Source: Chryseobacterium indologenes
Lineage (GTDB): Bacteria; Bacteroidota; Bacteroidia; Flavobacteriales; Weeksellaceae
NCBI RefSeq assembly: GCF_001295265.1
Contig: NZ_LJOD01000007.1
Span: forward strand, 1 to 64,000
DNA length: 64,000 nt
Reading direction: 5' to 3'
The translations under genes and the position numbers were made by a program. Numbering within the stretch: the first letter of the stretch is position 1; every line of letters begins with the position of its first letter. Shown in pieces: positions 33,871 to 41,499 of this stretch. Below the pieces are notes generated by a model. That model did no database searches, was not told the DNA's origin, and saw nothing but the letters and a program-made list of their open reading frames with translations.

Positions 33871-34155
33871 TTAGCAGGTAGATCCGCACTCAAGTAATTT
33901 GATATGAACAACACCATTAATTACACACTGAGTCTGGCATAGAGCGTTTCCAACAACGGTACCAACACCGCCAACTACTCCACCAACGGTAGAGCCTACG
34001 CCACCTACTACTCCGCCAACGATGTTTCCTACACCGCCAACTACTCCACCTACAACTCCGCCTAATCCGCCAATTAGTCCTCCGATTGGATCAAGAAGTC
34101 CGTTTCCTGAAATAGCCTTTAATTCGTTTCTGTCTAGTTTTTTTAGATTTTTCAT
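33871..34155 (-). CDS. Bacteriocin-like glycine-zipper peptide with four C-terminal cysteines
   Basis: A 94-residue peptide precursor. The N-terminus MKNLKKLDRNELKAISGNG is the leader seen on many Chryseobacterium bacteriocin-like peptides. Residues 35-67 are three exact-length 11-residue repeats, VGGVVGGVGNI, VGGVVGGVGST and VGGVVGGVGTV. With flanking residues they give a long GG-xx-GG pattern typical of glycine-zipper membrane-inserting peptides. The C-terminus has Cys73, Cys77, Cys90 and Cys94 as two CxxxC pairs, suited to two disulfides. There is no classical signal peptide, so export would rely on the leader. No ABC peptidase-transporter or immunity gene is recognisable in the window. 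Confidence 0.7.
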   Translation of the reverse strand: MKNLKKLDRNELKAISGNGLLDPIGGLIGGLGGVVGGVVGGVGNIVGGVVGGVGSTVGGVVGGVGTVVGNALCQTQCVINGVVHIKLLECGSTC

Positions 34156-34532
34156 GATATAATTTTATATGATTAATACATCACTAAAATATGAAAAATA
34201 ACAATACATCAAAATAATTTTTGATAAATTAATTATATTTTTTTATTATTTAATATTTCATTAATATAACTCAAATTTATTGAATTATTCGTTTTATGAT
34301 TTATCTGATTGATTTTATTTATGTTAAATGCCAACATGTGCAGATTGAAATGTTGAATTAATATTAAGCGTTTTGTAATAATAATATAAAATTGAAGTTT
34401 TCCTGAGACAATTTCAGGCAAATACCAACTTTATGGAACCCTATCTGAATGTCAAAAAGTGGCGCTGAATTCAAAATCTGAAAAAATATTGAAAAATAAT
34501 GATGCTTTTTATGATTTTATATACAATAAATA
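34156..34532. other. Very AT-rich region upstream of the peptide gene
   Basis: About 375 bases with runs of A/T and no credible frame. It contains the promoter of the peptide gene, but no exact TAnnTTTG box is seen. ATATTTTAG about 30 bases before the start is the closest. The unusually low G+C stands out from the flanks. Confidence 0.35.
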
Positions 34533-34560
34533 AAGACCTCTCCTATTGCAGAGAGGTCTT
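34533..34560 (-). terminator. Terminator of the TlpA pair
   Basis: AAGACCTCTC and GAGAGGTCTT pair around an 8-base loop, 23 bases past the stop codon of the second TlpA gene. Confidence 0.85.
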
Positions 34561-34583
34561 CGTAAAATTAATAACAGCATTGA

Positions 34584-35174
34584 TTATTCCTTTAAAAGCT
34601 GCTCCATCTGATCATAAAACGAAGCTTTACTGTAATCTGCCATTCCTGTATGATGCAGCCTTACTTTTCCTTGTTTATCCAAAACAACAGTAGTTGGCAG
34701 TGATCCGCTGTAATATTCTTTTGGAATATTTTGTACAGGCGTCAGAAACGGAATGGTAAACTGATTATCCGATAAATAAACTTTTCCAAGTTCAGGATTA
34801 TCATCAAGGTTTATGGTAAGAAATACCATATCAGGATGAGCTTTATATTTCTCATACAGTTTCTGAATAGAGGGAAATTCTGCCCTGCACGGTGGACACC
34901 ATGATGCCCAGAAATTAATAAAAACAACTTTCCCCTTCAGCTGTGAAGTATTGATAATCTCCCCTTTTTCATCTGCTACTTTAAAACTGACAGATGTGGC
35001 TCCTGTTCCATCAGCTATTGCAGTGTCTTTAATACTGGAATTAAAGATCCCGGTTGCTATCATCTGCCGCATCAGCCATGCTTTGGCATCCGGACTCACC
35101 AGAAGAACGATAAATAAAACTCCTAAGATTAAAGTAACCCCGTTTTTCCTGATCCATATTTTCGTAGTATTCAT
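34584..35174 (-). CDS. TlpA/ResA-like thiol-disulfide oxidoreductase (membrane-anchored)
   Basis: A 196-residue thioredoxin-fold protein. Residues 13-28 form an uncleaved membrane anchor (VTLILGVLFIVLLVSP). The catalytic motif is Cys93-Pro-Pro-Cys96 in INFWASWCPPCRAEF, and the cis-proline region is LPTTVVLDKQGKV. It faces the periplasm and exchanges disulfides there; the CPPC motif does not by itself decide between oxidation and reduction. It is 13 bases downstream of a second TlpA gene and ends that unit. Proximity to a four-cysteine peptide and a CxxC-ladder protein suggests these as clients. Confidence 0.85.
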   Translation of the reverse strand: MNTTKIWIRKNGVTLILGVLFIVLLVSPDAKAWLMRQMIATGIFNSSIKDTAIADGTGATSVSFKVADEKGEIINTSQLKGKVVFINFWASWCPPCRAEFPSIQKLYEKYKAHPDMVFLTINLDDNPELGKVYLSDNQFTIPFLTPVQNIPKEYYSGSLPTTVVLDKQGKVRLHHTGMADYSKASFYDQMEQLLKE

Positions 35175-35187
35175 ATCATAATGTCTT

Positions 35188-35724
35188 TTACTTTTCAGAT
35201 AATTCTTTTAATGCCTCATAGATTTTATCATCTCCAAAGTCTCTCATCCCCTGAATATTGGCTTCCAGTTTTCCCTGCTTATTATAAATAAGTGTAGTGG
35301 GAACTACATTTTTGAATAATGATGAAGGCACCGGGCCTCCTGCAATATGAACGGGCAGATCCAGATTACGCTGTTTCATAAACTTTTTTGCTTTTGTAAG
35401 ATTTGATTCTATGTTCAGCATAATGAAAACAATTTCGTCGTTCTTAAATTTATTTTTAAGGTTCTGTATAGATGACATTTCTTCAATGCACGGCCTGCAC
35501 CAGGTTGCCCAGAAATTAATGAATACAATTTTGCCTTTTAAATCGCTTAATGATATTTTCTTTCCGTTTTCCTGTACGAAAATAAGATCATCGCCTGAAT
35601 TTACTGTTATTTCACCCTGTAAAAACCTTTGTGAAGATATTGGAATTTTTCCCGGAACAAGATGATAAGAAGTTATAAAAATAAAGAATAAGGCGATGGA
35701 TTTTATAGTATGAATATTTTTCAT
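35188..35724 (-). CDS. TlpA-like thiol-disulfide oxidoreductase
   Basis: A 178-residue exported thioredoxin-fold protein. An N-terminal hydrophobic signal (residues 8-22) is followed by the active site Cys76-Arg-Pro-Cys79 in INFWATWCRPCIEEM and the cis-proline segment VVPTTLIYNKQGKL. The CRPC motif differs from the CPPC of its neighbour, so the two probably have different redox properties or clients. I chose the ATG at 35724 over a GTG at 35766, which would add 14 polar residues before the signal. It starts the two-gene TlpA unit. Confidence 0.85.
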   Translation of the reverse strand: MKNIHTIKSIALFFIFITSYHLVPGKIPISSQRFLQGEITVNSGDDLIFVQENGKKISLSDLKGKIVFINFWATWCRPCIEEMSSIQNLKNKFKNDEIVFIMLNIESNLTKAKKFMKQRNLDLPVHIAGGPVPSSLFKNVVPTTLIYNKQGKLEANIQGMRDFGDDKIYEALKELSEK

Positions 35725-35874
35725 TTTTTTATTGTTTGATTTCTTATTTATTATAGTGTAAAGCACCTTTGTACAGCCGGATACAAAGATTTCTTTTCCT
35801 GATGGAAATTAAGTCTGTAAAGCCGGAAAAAAAATACTGCTGATTTGTTCCAGCTGGATATATAAATCAGGAAA

Positions 35875-36279
35875 TCAAATGATGAGCTTACGGTACTTCA
35901 GGAAAATAGGAAGATTATTTCCTAGTTTGGAAGTACTATAAGAAGGGTGTTTTTGAAATTTAGTCCATAGAAAAGCTCCGCAAAATACAATAAATGCAAA
36001 TGCTGTTAGCTCAGGAAGATCAGAAAAAGAAAAATTTTTATGATTCTGTTCTTTGGTAAGAATTTCCTTTTCTTTACAGATTTTGCATGCAGACGGAGCA
36101 GGAATCTGGTATTTTTTTTCTTTGGGAGATGAAGACTTGGAAACGGGTGCACAGCCAGAATTCAGTAATTGCCTGATGCTGTTTTTTATAGCACACGAAG
36201 AGATCAGGATACAGAAGGTAAAAACCATTGCTAAAATGGTTCTGAACCTTTGGGGTATATGCTGCTTCTCTAAAATCAT
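35875..36279 (-). CDS. Small cysteine-containing envelope protein, unknown
   Basis: A 134-residue protein. A hydrophobic N-terminal segment ends in LISSC (Cys29), a possible lipobox. A linker with CKIC (Cys65, Cys68) follows, then a membrane helix (about 92-106, TAFAFIVFCGAFLW). The end LPIFLKYRKLII recalls the PVPIYI... end of the HYC_CC_PP-type protein at 6.0 kb, and small proteins of this layout often accompany metal genes in Bacteroidota. No family is assigned with confidence. It is divergent from the S24-type regulator and 150 bases upstream of the TlpA pair on the same strand. Confidence 0.55.
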   Translation of the reverse strand: MILEKQHIPQRFRTILAMVFTFCILISSCAIKNSIRQLLNSGCAPVSKSSSPKEKKYQIPAPSACKICKEKEILTKEQNHKNFSFSDLPELTAFAFIVFCGAFLWTKFQKHPSYSTSKLGNNLPIFLKYRKLII

Positions 36280-36414
36280 CAGGCAAATATTATATTATTT
36301 GATATAATGGCCAAAATATTAACATAATTTATCACCTTATTTTTACGGGAATATCAAATCTGGGAAAAACAGGGGAAATTTCTTTATATCCTACGGTAAA
36401 ACCTGCCATAGGCA

Positions 36415-36445
36415 TTGATAAACGAAATCAAATTTTGTATTTTTG
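36415..36445 (+). promoter_or_regulatory. Promoter of the S24-type regulator
   Basis: TTG at 36415-36417 and TATTTTTG at 36438-36445 are spaced by 20 bases, matching the consensus. The ATG at 36463 is 18 bases past the -7 box. Confidence 0.7.
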
Positions 36446-36462
36446 CCTACATACTTTTATCA

Positions 36463-37251
36463 ATGTCAATTTTTTCAAATAATATACGCTTCTTAAGAGC
36501 TAAAAGAAAGCTCTCCCAACAAAATGTAGCTGATGAACTAACGATTTCAAGAGTCCGGTATTCCAAATATGAAAACGGAATATCTGAACCTCCTATTGAG
36601 CTGCTGGTAAAAATCTCCAAATACTTTCATGTAAGTACTGATTTATTGCTTTCGGTAGATATTGAGAAATATCCGACAGATGAAATGCTGAAACTTCCGG
36701 ATAACAGGATTGTTCTTCCGGTTGCTGTGGATACTCATGGAAATGATACGATTGAAATCATTCCCCAGAAAGCATCTATGGGATACCTTGAAGGTTACAG
36801 CGACGTAGATTATATCGAAAGTCTCCAGCGTATAGCCCTTCCTTTCCTCACCAACGGGAAATACAGAGCTTTTCCTGCAGACGGTGACTCTATGCCGCCT
36901 TTCAGGAATGGTTCTTATATTGTTGGGAAATATGTGGAAGGGATCAATGAATTAAAGCCCGGAAAAACCTATGTTTTTGTTACATTAAATGACGGAATTA
37001 CCTATAAACGTTTTAAGGAAAAGAAAGAAAATGCAATCTGCGTAAGTGCAGATAATTCGTTTTATGAGCCTTATGATATTCCTTTTGAGGAAGTTGTGGA
37101 AATATGGCAGTATGCTTCAGGAATTTTCCCTGAAGATTTTGAGCCGGGAGATTATGAAAGCTATAATTTTAAGGAAATGTTCCGTGAACTGAGGCAGGAT
37201 ATCAGGGAGCTGGACCGTAAGGTTTCTGCCCGCCGACGTAAGCAATCATAG
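36463..37251 (+). CDS. XRE/S24 peptidase-like (LexA/CI-type) transcriptional regulator
   Basis: A 262-residue regulator. The N-terminal XRE helix-turn-helix (FLRAKRKLSQQNVADELTISRVRYSKYENGISEPP, about 9-43) is followed by a linker and a C-terminal S24-like domain. The latter has FPADGDSMPPF with the nucleophile-position serine near residue 148 and GITYKRFKE with the lysine near 186. A coiled tail rich in Arg follows. I see no clear Ala-Gly self-cleavage site, so it may sense a ligand or bind constitutively rather than cleave. The ATG at 36463 is preferred because a longer frame begins within the promoter. Confidence 0.8.
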   Translation: MSIFSNNIRFLRAKRKLSQQNVADELTISRVRYSKYENGISEPPIELLVKISKYFHVSTDLLLSVDIEKYPTDEMLKLPDNRIVLPVAVDTHGNDTIEIIPQKASMGYLEGYSDVDYIESLQRIALPFLTNGKYRAFPADGDSMPPFRNGSYIVGKYVEGINELKPGKTYVFVTLNDGITYKRFKEKKENAICVSADNSFYEPYDIPFEEVVEIWQYASGIFPEDFEPGDYESYNFKEMFRELRQDIRELDRKVSARRRKQS

Positions 37252-37265
37252 ATACCATATATTTT

Positions 37266-37295
37266 TGCCGGCCTGTTTCATGAAGCAGGCCGGCA
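37266..37295 (+). terminator. Terminator of the S24-type regulator gene
   Basis: TGCCGGCCTG and CAGGCCGGCA form a ten-bp GC-rich stem, 14 bases past the stop codon. The T run is weak. Confidence 0.75.
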
Positions 37296-37437
37296 TTTAT
37301 TCAGACCTTATCATAAGCATATCAATGTTATGGTATCTGCATCACTTATTTTGGAACTGGAATTACATGGATACTGATGAATACTGCGTTTCCAGAGTTG
37401 TGAAAACATATAAGTGACACTTCATTGTTACTTCATT

Positions 37438-38448
37438 TTAGTGTGTTGAAAGTTGGCTGTTAACCTCAATTTTGTTGTAAGCAATCCATCGTCTGAGATT
37501 TCCAACCATTCTTTTTAGATGATCTTCATTCATGAAAATATTGGTCCAATATTCAAATCTGTCGCACTGAACACTAATGTAATAGGTCATAATAGCTAAA
37601 CATGCGTAGGGTAAAAATTCCTTTTCTTCGTTACTTATTTTAGTTACAGTCTCGTAACCTTTTATGAAGCTATCTGCTTTCACCTGATATTCCTCTTCGT
37701 TCAGATGGGTTGAAAATAACTGAAACAGGAAATAAGAAATGTCAAAGCATAAATAACCGTTGCCACAAAAGTCAAAGTCAAAAAATGTTATTTCTTTTTC
37801 GTTGTCAATATGCAGATTGTCAAACCAGACGTCAAGATGAATTGCTCCATATCTCATTTTATGCTTATCAATACCTTCCATTTTCAGCATTAAAAAAGCC
37901 GAAAGGGTTTCTAGAAATTCAATTTCACTACTATTTTTGCTATAGAATTTTTTTGTTCTTAAAACAGGATTCTTAAGCAAATTCTGCGCATCGTAAAACA
38001 TTCTCATCAGTTCGACATTTTCTGTGGACTGATGAACCTTTGCTAATGCCTGTCCAATCAGAAAGCTCGTTTGGTGTGAAAATTTTGCGGTTTTTGTACC
38101 TTTAGCATACGAAAATAAAACGCCCAGTCTTGTGCCTTCCGGAGCTTCAATTTCCTGAATGAATTTATTGGATTTATCAGCTATTGGAAAAGCAACTTGT
38201 CGGTCAGCTTCTTTTAGAATAGTTAAAAGCCTTAACTCTTCTTCAATTTCTAATTTCGTCCGCCAATTATGAGTATAAACTCTAAAAACGTATTGGTTCT
38301 CATCATCATGAACAATGTATAAATGGTTCATAGCAAGCCGAAATATATGGCATTCCGTTTTGTCAGTTAGTCCGTATTTTTGTTGAATAAGTTTACCAAG
38401 TTCACCTGGTGAAAGTGTACTGTTTATTGTAGGAAATTTCACTGTCAT
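37438..38448 (-). CDS. APH-type phosphotransferase (aminoglycoside/choline/homoserine kinase fold)
   Basis: A 336-residue soluble kinase-like protein. The N-lobe has YVFRVYTHNWRTKLEIEEELRLL (about 53-75), with a strand lysine-equivalent region. The catalytic loop is GAIHLDVWFDNLHID (about 200-215), with catalytic Asp and Asn, and the metal-binding segment is ITFFDFDFCGNGY. The family covers kinases for antibiotics, choline, homoserine and others, and no specificity can be read. It is transcribed alone. Confidence 0.8.
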   Translation of the reverse strand: MTVKFPTINSTLSPGELGKLIQQKYGLTDKTECHIFRLAMNHLYIVHDDENQYVFRVYTHNWRTKLEIEEELRLLTILKEADRQVAFPIADKSNKFIQEIEAPEGTRLGVLFSYAKGTKTAKFSHQTSFLIGQALAKVHQSTENVELMRMFYDAQNLLKNPVLRTKKFYSKNSSEIEFLETLSAFLMLKMEGIDKHKMRYGAIHLDVWFDNLHIDNEKEITFFDFDFCGNGYLCFDISYFLFQLFSTHLNEEEYQVKADSFIKGYETVTKISNEEKEFLPYACLAIMTYYISVQCDRFEYWTNIFMNEDHLKRMVGNLRRWIAYNKIEVNSQLSTH

Positions 38449-38627
38449 TAATTTTTAGCTGTAGTGGATTATAAAATATAGGCGAATCGTTAACACTTTT
38501 CGTTTTCACATATGAAATGGTTTGTGAGACTTTTTAAAAAGAATTTTTGTTAAGGCTGTCCTAATTTCCAGGAAATTCATCATTATAAACCTTTCCGAAA
38601 TCATAACAGGATCAAATGGCACGGTAA

Positions 38628-39239
38628 TTATATTTTTTTAAATCCGCAGAACTGAAAATTCTGTATAGTGTCAAAAGGTGTATGATGATCTTCCTTAAAA
38701 CATTTTACAGCCTGAAAGCTCTGGCTAAACCTTTCTTTCATTGCTGCTTCTGAATATTGTCTGATTTCCAGTCCGCTGCACTTCAGAGGACCGTTTTCTG
38801 AAAATGTTCCTAATAAAAAATGACCGTTCTCGGGAATCGATCTGTTAATTAAAGCAACGTATTTTTCAATATCTTCTTCCTCGGTAAGGAAATGAAAAAC
38901 AGCCCTGTCATACCAGAAATCAAAAGGTATATCATTCCTGAATTCCGTAATGTCTGAAACAATCCAGTGGATTTTTCCAGCTTTATTGCCTAACCGTTGT
39001 TTTGCTTTTTCCAGGGCAGTTTCAGAAATGTCCAGTACCCATATGTTTTCATATCCCTTTTCGAGCAATGCATCGGCAAAATTACTTTCACCGCCTCCAA
39101 CGTCAATAATATTGGCTGTTTTGGGCAGCTGAAGCTCTTCCAGATATTTCATGGCCGTTTCAGGATATTTCTGTGTCCAGCTTACCTCTTGTGGAGATTT
39201 GGTTGAAAATACCTTTTCCCAATGCTCTTTATTTTTCAT
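38628..39239 (-). CDS. Class I SAM-dependent methyltransferase
   Basis: A 203-residue soluble enzyme. The SAM-binding motif I reads IIDVGGGESNFADALLEKGY (about 44-63), followed by the acidic end of strand 2 in VLDISETALEKAKQRL and motif IV-like IPFDFWYDRAVFHFLTEEED. The start KEHWEKVFSTKSPQEVSW is typical of a group related to thiopurine/tellurite-type methyltransferases. The acceptor is unknown. I chose the ATG at 39239 over a longer frame from 39299, because the added residues are not family-like. Confidence 0.85.
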   Translation of the reverse strand: MKNKEHWEKVFSTKSPQEVSWTQKYPETAMKYLEELQLPKTANIIDVGGGESNFADALLEKGYENIWVLDISETALEKAKQRLGNKAGKIHWIVSDITEFRNDIPFDFWYDRAVFHFLTEEEDIEKYVALINRSIPENGHFLLGTFSENGPLKCSGLEIRQYSEAAMKERFSQSFQAVKCFKEDHHTPFDTIQNFQFCGFKKI

Positions 39240-39410
39240 TTCTATGGAATTTGTTGATGAATAGCTTTGCAATATTAAGTTTAAAAACTGTAAAAACATC
39301 TAAATATCTCGTTTTTATGTTCCCATCCGGATGTTATTCGGTAAACATTGCATTATCATTTGGAATACAAGTAATAAAAATATTATTTTTGGCACAAGAA
39401 AAGACCCATT

Positions 39411-39902
39411 ATGCTGAATGACGCTTCCCATAAGCTGATCCCGATGACCGATTTTGTCATTGAGTACTACTCAAATGAAGGATATGCCGATCTTCAGACA
39501 TTGAAAATGATGAAAAACTATGCCGGTTTTTTACGTCAGCGTCTGACGCTTGGCATGTTTGTACCTGTAGATCCTCAGGGAAACGTTTTGAAAGAACCTA
39601 AAAATTATGCTGCATGGAAATCACTTGAGCATAATGACGGCAAAAGAAGTGATACTGCAGGATTTGAAGAACAGGTACAATATCAGGCTGCAGAGAGAAA
39701 ATGCTTATTTGATGGCTTTAAAGTTGATTATAACGGCTATTCAAAGGTTAGAATTATTGCAGTGTATGATCCTTCCATAGAATTATCTTTTAATAAAAAT
39801 GACCTGTTGCCCGCAGGATTCAATGATGTTGAATCTTTGACTGTTTTCGATGATATTTATCTTACAGAAAGCGCTTTACAACTCATCGGAATAAGGGGGT
39901 AA
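39411..39902 (+). CDS. Unrecognised soluble protein
   Basis: A 163-residue protein without signal or membrane segments. Segments include FLRQRLTLGMFVPVDPQG, LKEPKNYAAWKSLEHNDGKRSDTAGFEEQVQYQAAERKCLF and the C-terminal VESLTVFDDIYLTESALQLIGIRG. I know no family. A second in-frame ATG at residue 12 (MTDFVIEYY) is an equally possible start. It is flanked by the divergent methyltransferase gene and the convergent siroheme/permease fusion gene. Coding is supported by composition only. Confidence 0.5.
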   Translation: MLNDASHKLIPMTDFVIEYYSNEGYADLQTLKMMKNYAGFLRQRLTLGMFVPVDPQGNVLKEPKNYAAWKSLEHNDGKRSDTAGFEEQVQYQAAERKCLFDGFKVDYNGYSKVRIIAVYDPSIELSFNKNDLLPAGFNDVESLTVFDDIYLTESALQLIGIRG

Positions 39903-39969
39903 ATCAATTTTTCCGGTCAATAAATCAATATAAGCACCTTTATCCCAACTGATAATAACGCTCTTATTA

Positions 39970-41499
39970 TCATAACAGTGATTTCACTATCGTTATAAGA
40001 CTCATCAGAATAACCACTATTCCAACAATCACAAACATTTTCCTGGTAGGTAGCTTTGAAGTAAGCATAGCAGAAAACGGGGCTGTAAAGACACCTCCCA
40101 GCAATAATCCCAATACAATATTCCAGTGGTGAATACCAATGGTAAAGATAAAAGTAACAGCACTGGTAACGGTCAGTAAGAATTTAGCCACGGTAGAGCT
40201 TCCTACAACATAACGAGGAACTCTTCCTTCTTTAATCAGTGTTCCTGTTACTAATGGTCCCCATCCGCCTCCTGCGAAAGAATCTATAAAACCTCCTGCC
40301 AGACCTAATAATCTGAGGTTGGTTTTTCTCTGCTTTGCCTTAGGCTGGCTGGAATCCTTGCCCTTAAAAGCATTTCTCAGGATATTCACTCCCAGATATA
40401 AAGTATAGCAGGCAATAATAGGCTTTACAATATGAGCATAATGTTCACCATAGTGAGAAAGCGTTAATGCTCCGATAATAGAACCAACAATAGCTAAGGG
40501 AAACAATACCCACACCATTTTTTTATTCACATTTCTTAATTTGTAATGGCTGAAACTTCCTGCTGCAGTAGTAAAAGATTCTGCGGAATGAATACTTGCA
40601 CTGACAACGGGAGGCGGAACATTAAGCAGTAAAAGTATAGTAGTACATATTACGCCATATCCCATCCCCATTGATCCGGCAACAATTTCGGCAAGAAATC
40701 CGGCCAGGAGCATCCAGTAAAAGATATGTCCATCCTTGTTCAGAAAATACTGAATATCTCCAGAAAGGTTGAATTGATAGAAAACCAGGCCTAATATTCC
40801 GAACAGAAGCAAAACCCCAATGATCCCCAGATAGATATTTGCTTTTCTTTGGGCAGTTTTGGTAATATGGATGAGCTTTTCAATTTCCATATTGGATTTT
40901 GCAGGATGAATTGCCTCACCAGAAATATATTGAGTGGTTATTTTGTTGAGTTCCGCAACTTTATAATCGAAATCGCCTTTTAGCTGATTGCGAATGTCCT
41001 GCATATTATCCAGCACATCATCTATTTCATCAGGGATAGTTTCTGTAAAGGTTTCTCTTAATCTTTTTGCAATTGTTGGAGACTTTCCGTTAGTAGAGAT
41101 CGCAATTTTCAGATTCCCTTTCCTGACTATGGAACCCAGGTAGAAATCGCACAGATCGGGCTTATCAGCAATATTAACCAATACATTATTCTGATGGGCA
41201 TAATCCCGGATCTGTGCTGCTAAATCTATATCATTTACGGCAATAACAGCAAGATCGATACTGGTGAAATCATGGATATGGTAAGGCCTCTCATGCAATA
41301 TGATATTCGGGAACTGATGCTGTAAAGCTCTGATCTCCGGAATGATTTCTTTGGCCACCAGTTTTATAGAAGTTTCAGGGGAATTTCCAAGTACTGATTC
41401 TAATTTTTCAAGAGAAACTTTGCCACCACCAATGATGAGTAATGACAATGTTTCAAGTTTTAAGAATATAGGATATAATGAATTGCTCATGCTGATCAT
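39970..41499 (-). CDS. Fusion of Met8/CysG-type precorrin-2 dehydrogenase and TauE/SafE (TSUP) permease
   Basis: A 509-residue two-part protein. Residues 1-160 are a siroheme-synthase N-terminal domain: LLIIGGGKVSLEKLE (NAD site), VNIADKPDLCDFYLGSIV with the catalytic-position Asp, and IAISTNGKSPTIAKRLRE. Residues 215-509 form about eight membrane helices of the TauE/SafE family with two related halves, GGFIDSFAGGGWGPLVTG near 395-412 being diagnostic. The first part would oxidise precorrin-2 and perhaps insert iron; the second moves sulfite, sulfonate or a related anion. The ATG at 41499 overlaps the receptor stop codon (ATGA), so the two are translationally coupled. Confidence 0.85.
   Translation of the reverse strand: MISMSNSLYPIFLKLETLSLLIIGGGKVSLEKLESVLGNSPETSIKLVAKEIIPEIRALQHQFPNIILHERPYHIHDFTSIDLAVIAVNDIDLAAQIRDYAHQNNVLVNIADKPDLCDFYLGSIVRKGNLKIAISTNGKSPTIAKRLRETFTETIPDEIDDVLDNMQDIRNQLKGDFDYKVAELNKITTQYISGEAIHPAKSNMEIEKLIHITKTAQRKANIYLGIIGVLLLFGILGLVFYQFNLSGDIQYFLNKDGHIFYWMLLAGFLAEIVAGSMGMGYGVICTTILLLLNVPPPVVSASIHSAESFTTAAGSFSHYKLRNVNKKMVWVLFPLAIVGSIIGALTLSHYGEHYAHIVKPIIACYTLYLGVNILRNAFKGKDSSQPKAKQRKTNLRLLGLAGGFIDSFAGGGWGPLVTGTLIKEGRVPRYVVGSSTVAKFLLTVTSAVTFIFTIGIHHWNIVLGLLLGGVFTAPFSAMLTSKLPTRKMFVIVGIVVILMSLITIVKSLL

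Noticed and set aside
33960-34070. Regular 33-bp repeats as a possible CRISPR array
   Set aside because: The repeats are contiguous, in frame and encode Gly/Val repeats. There are no spacers and no cas genes.
36415-36462. N-terminal extension of the S24-type regulator by 16 residues
   Set aside because: The extension starts on the -33 element and would be upstream of the transcription start. The ATG at 36463 fits the XRE domain start.
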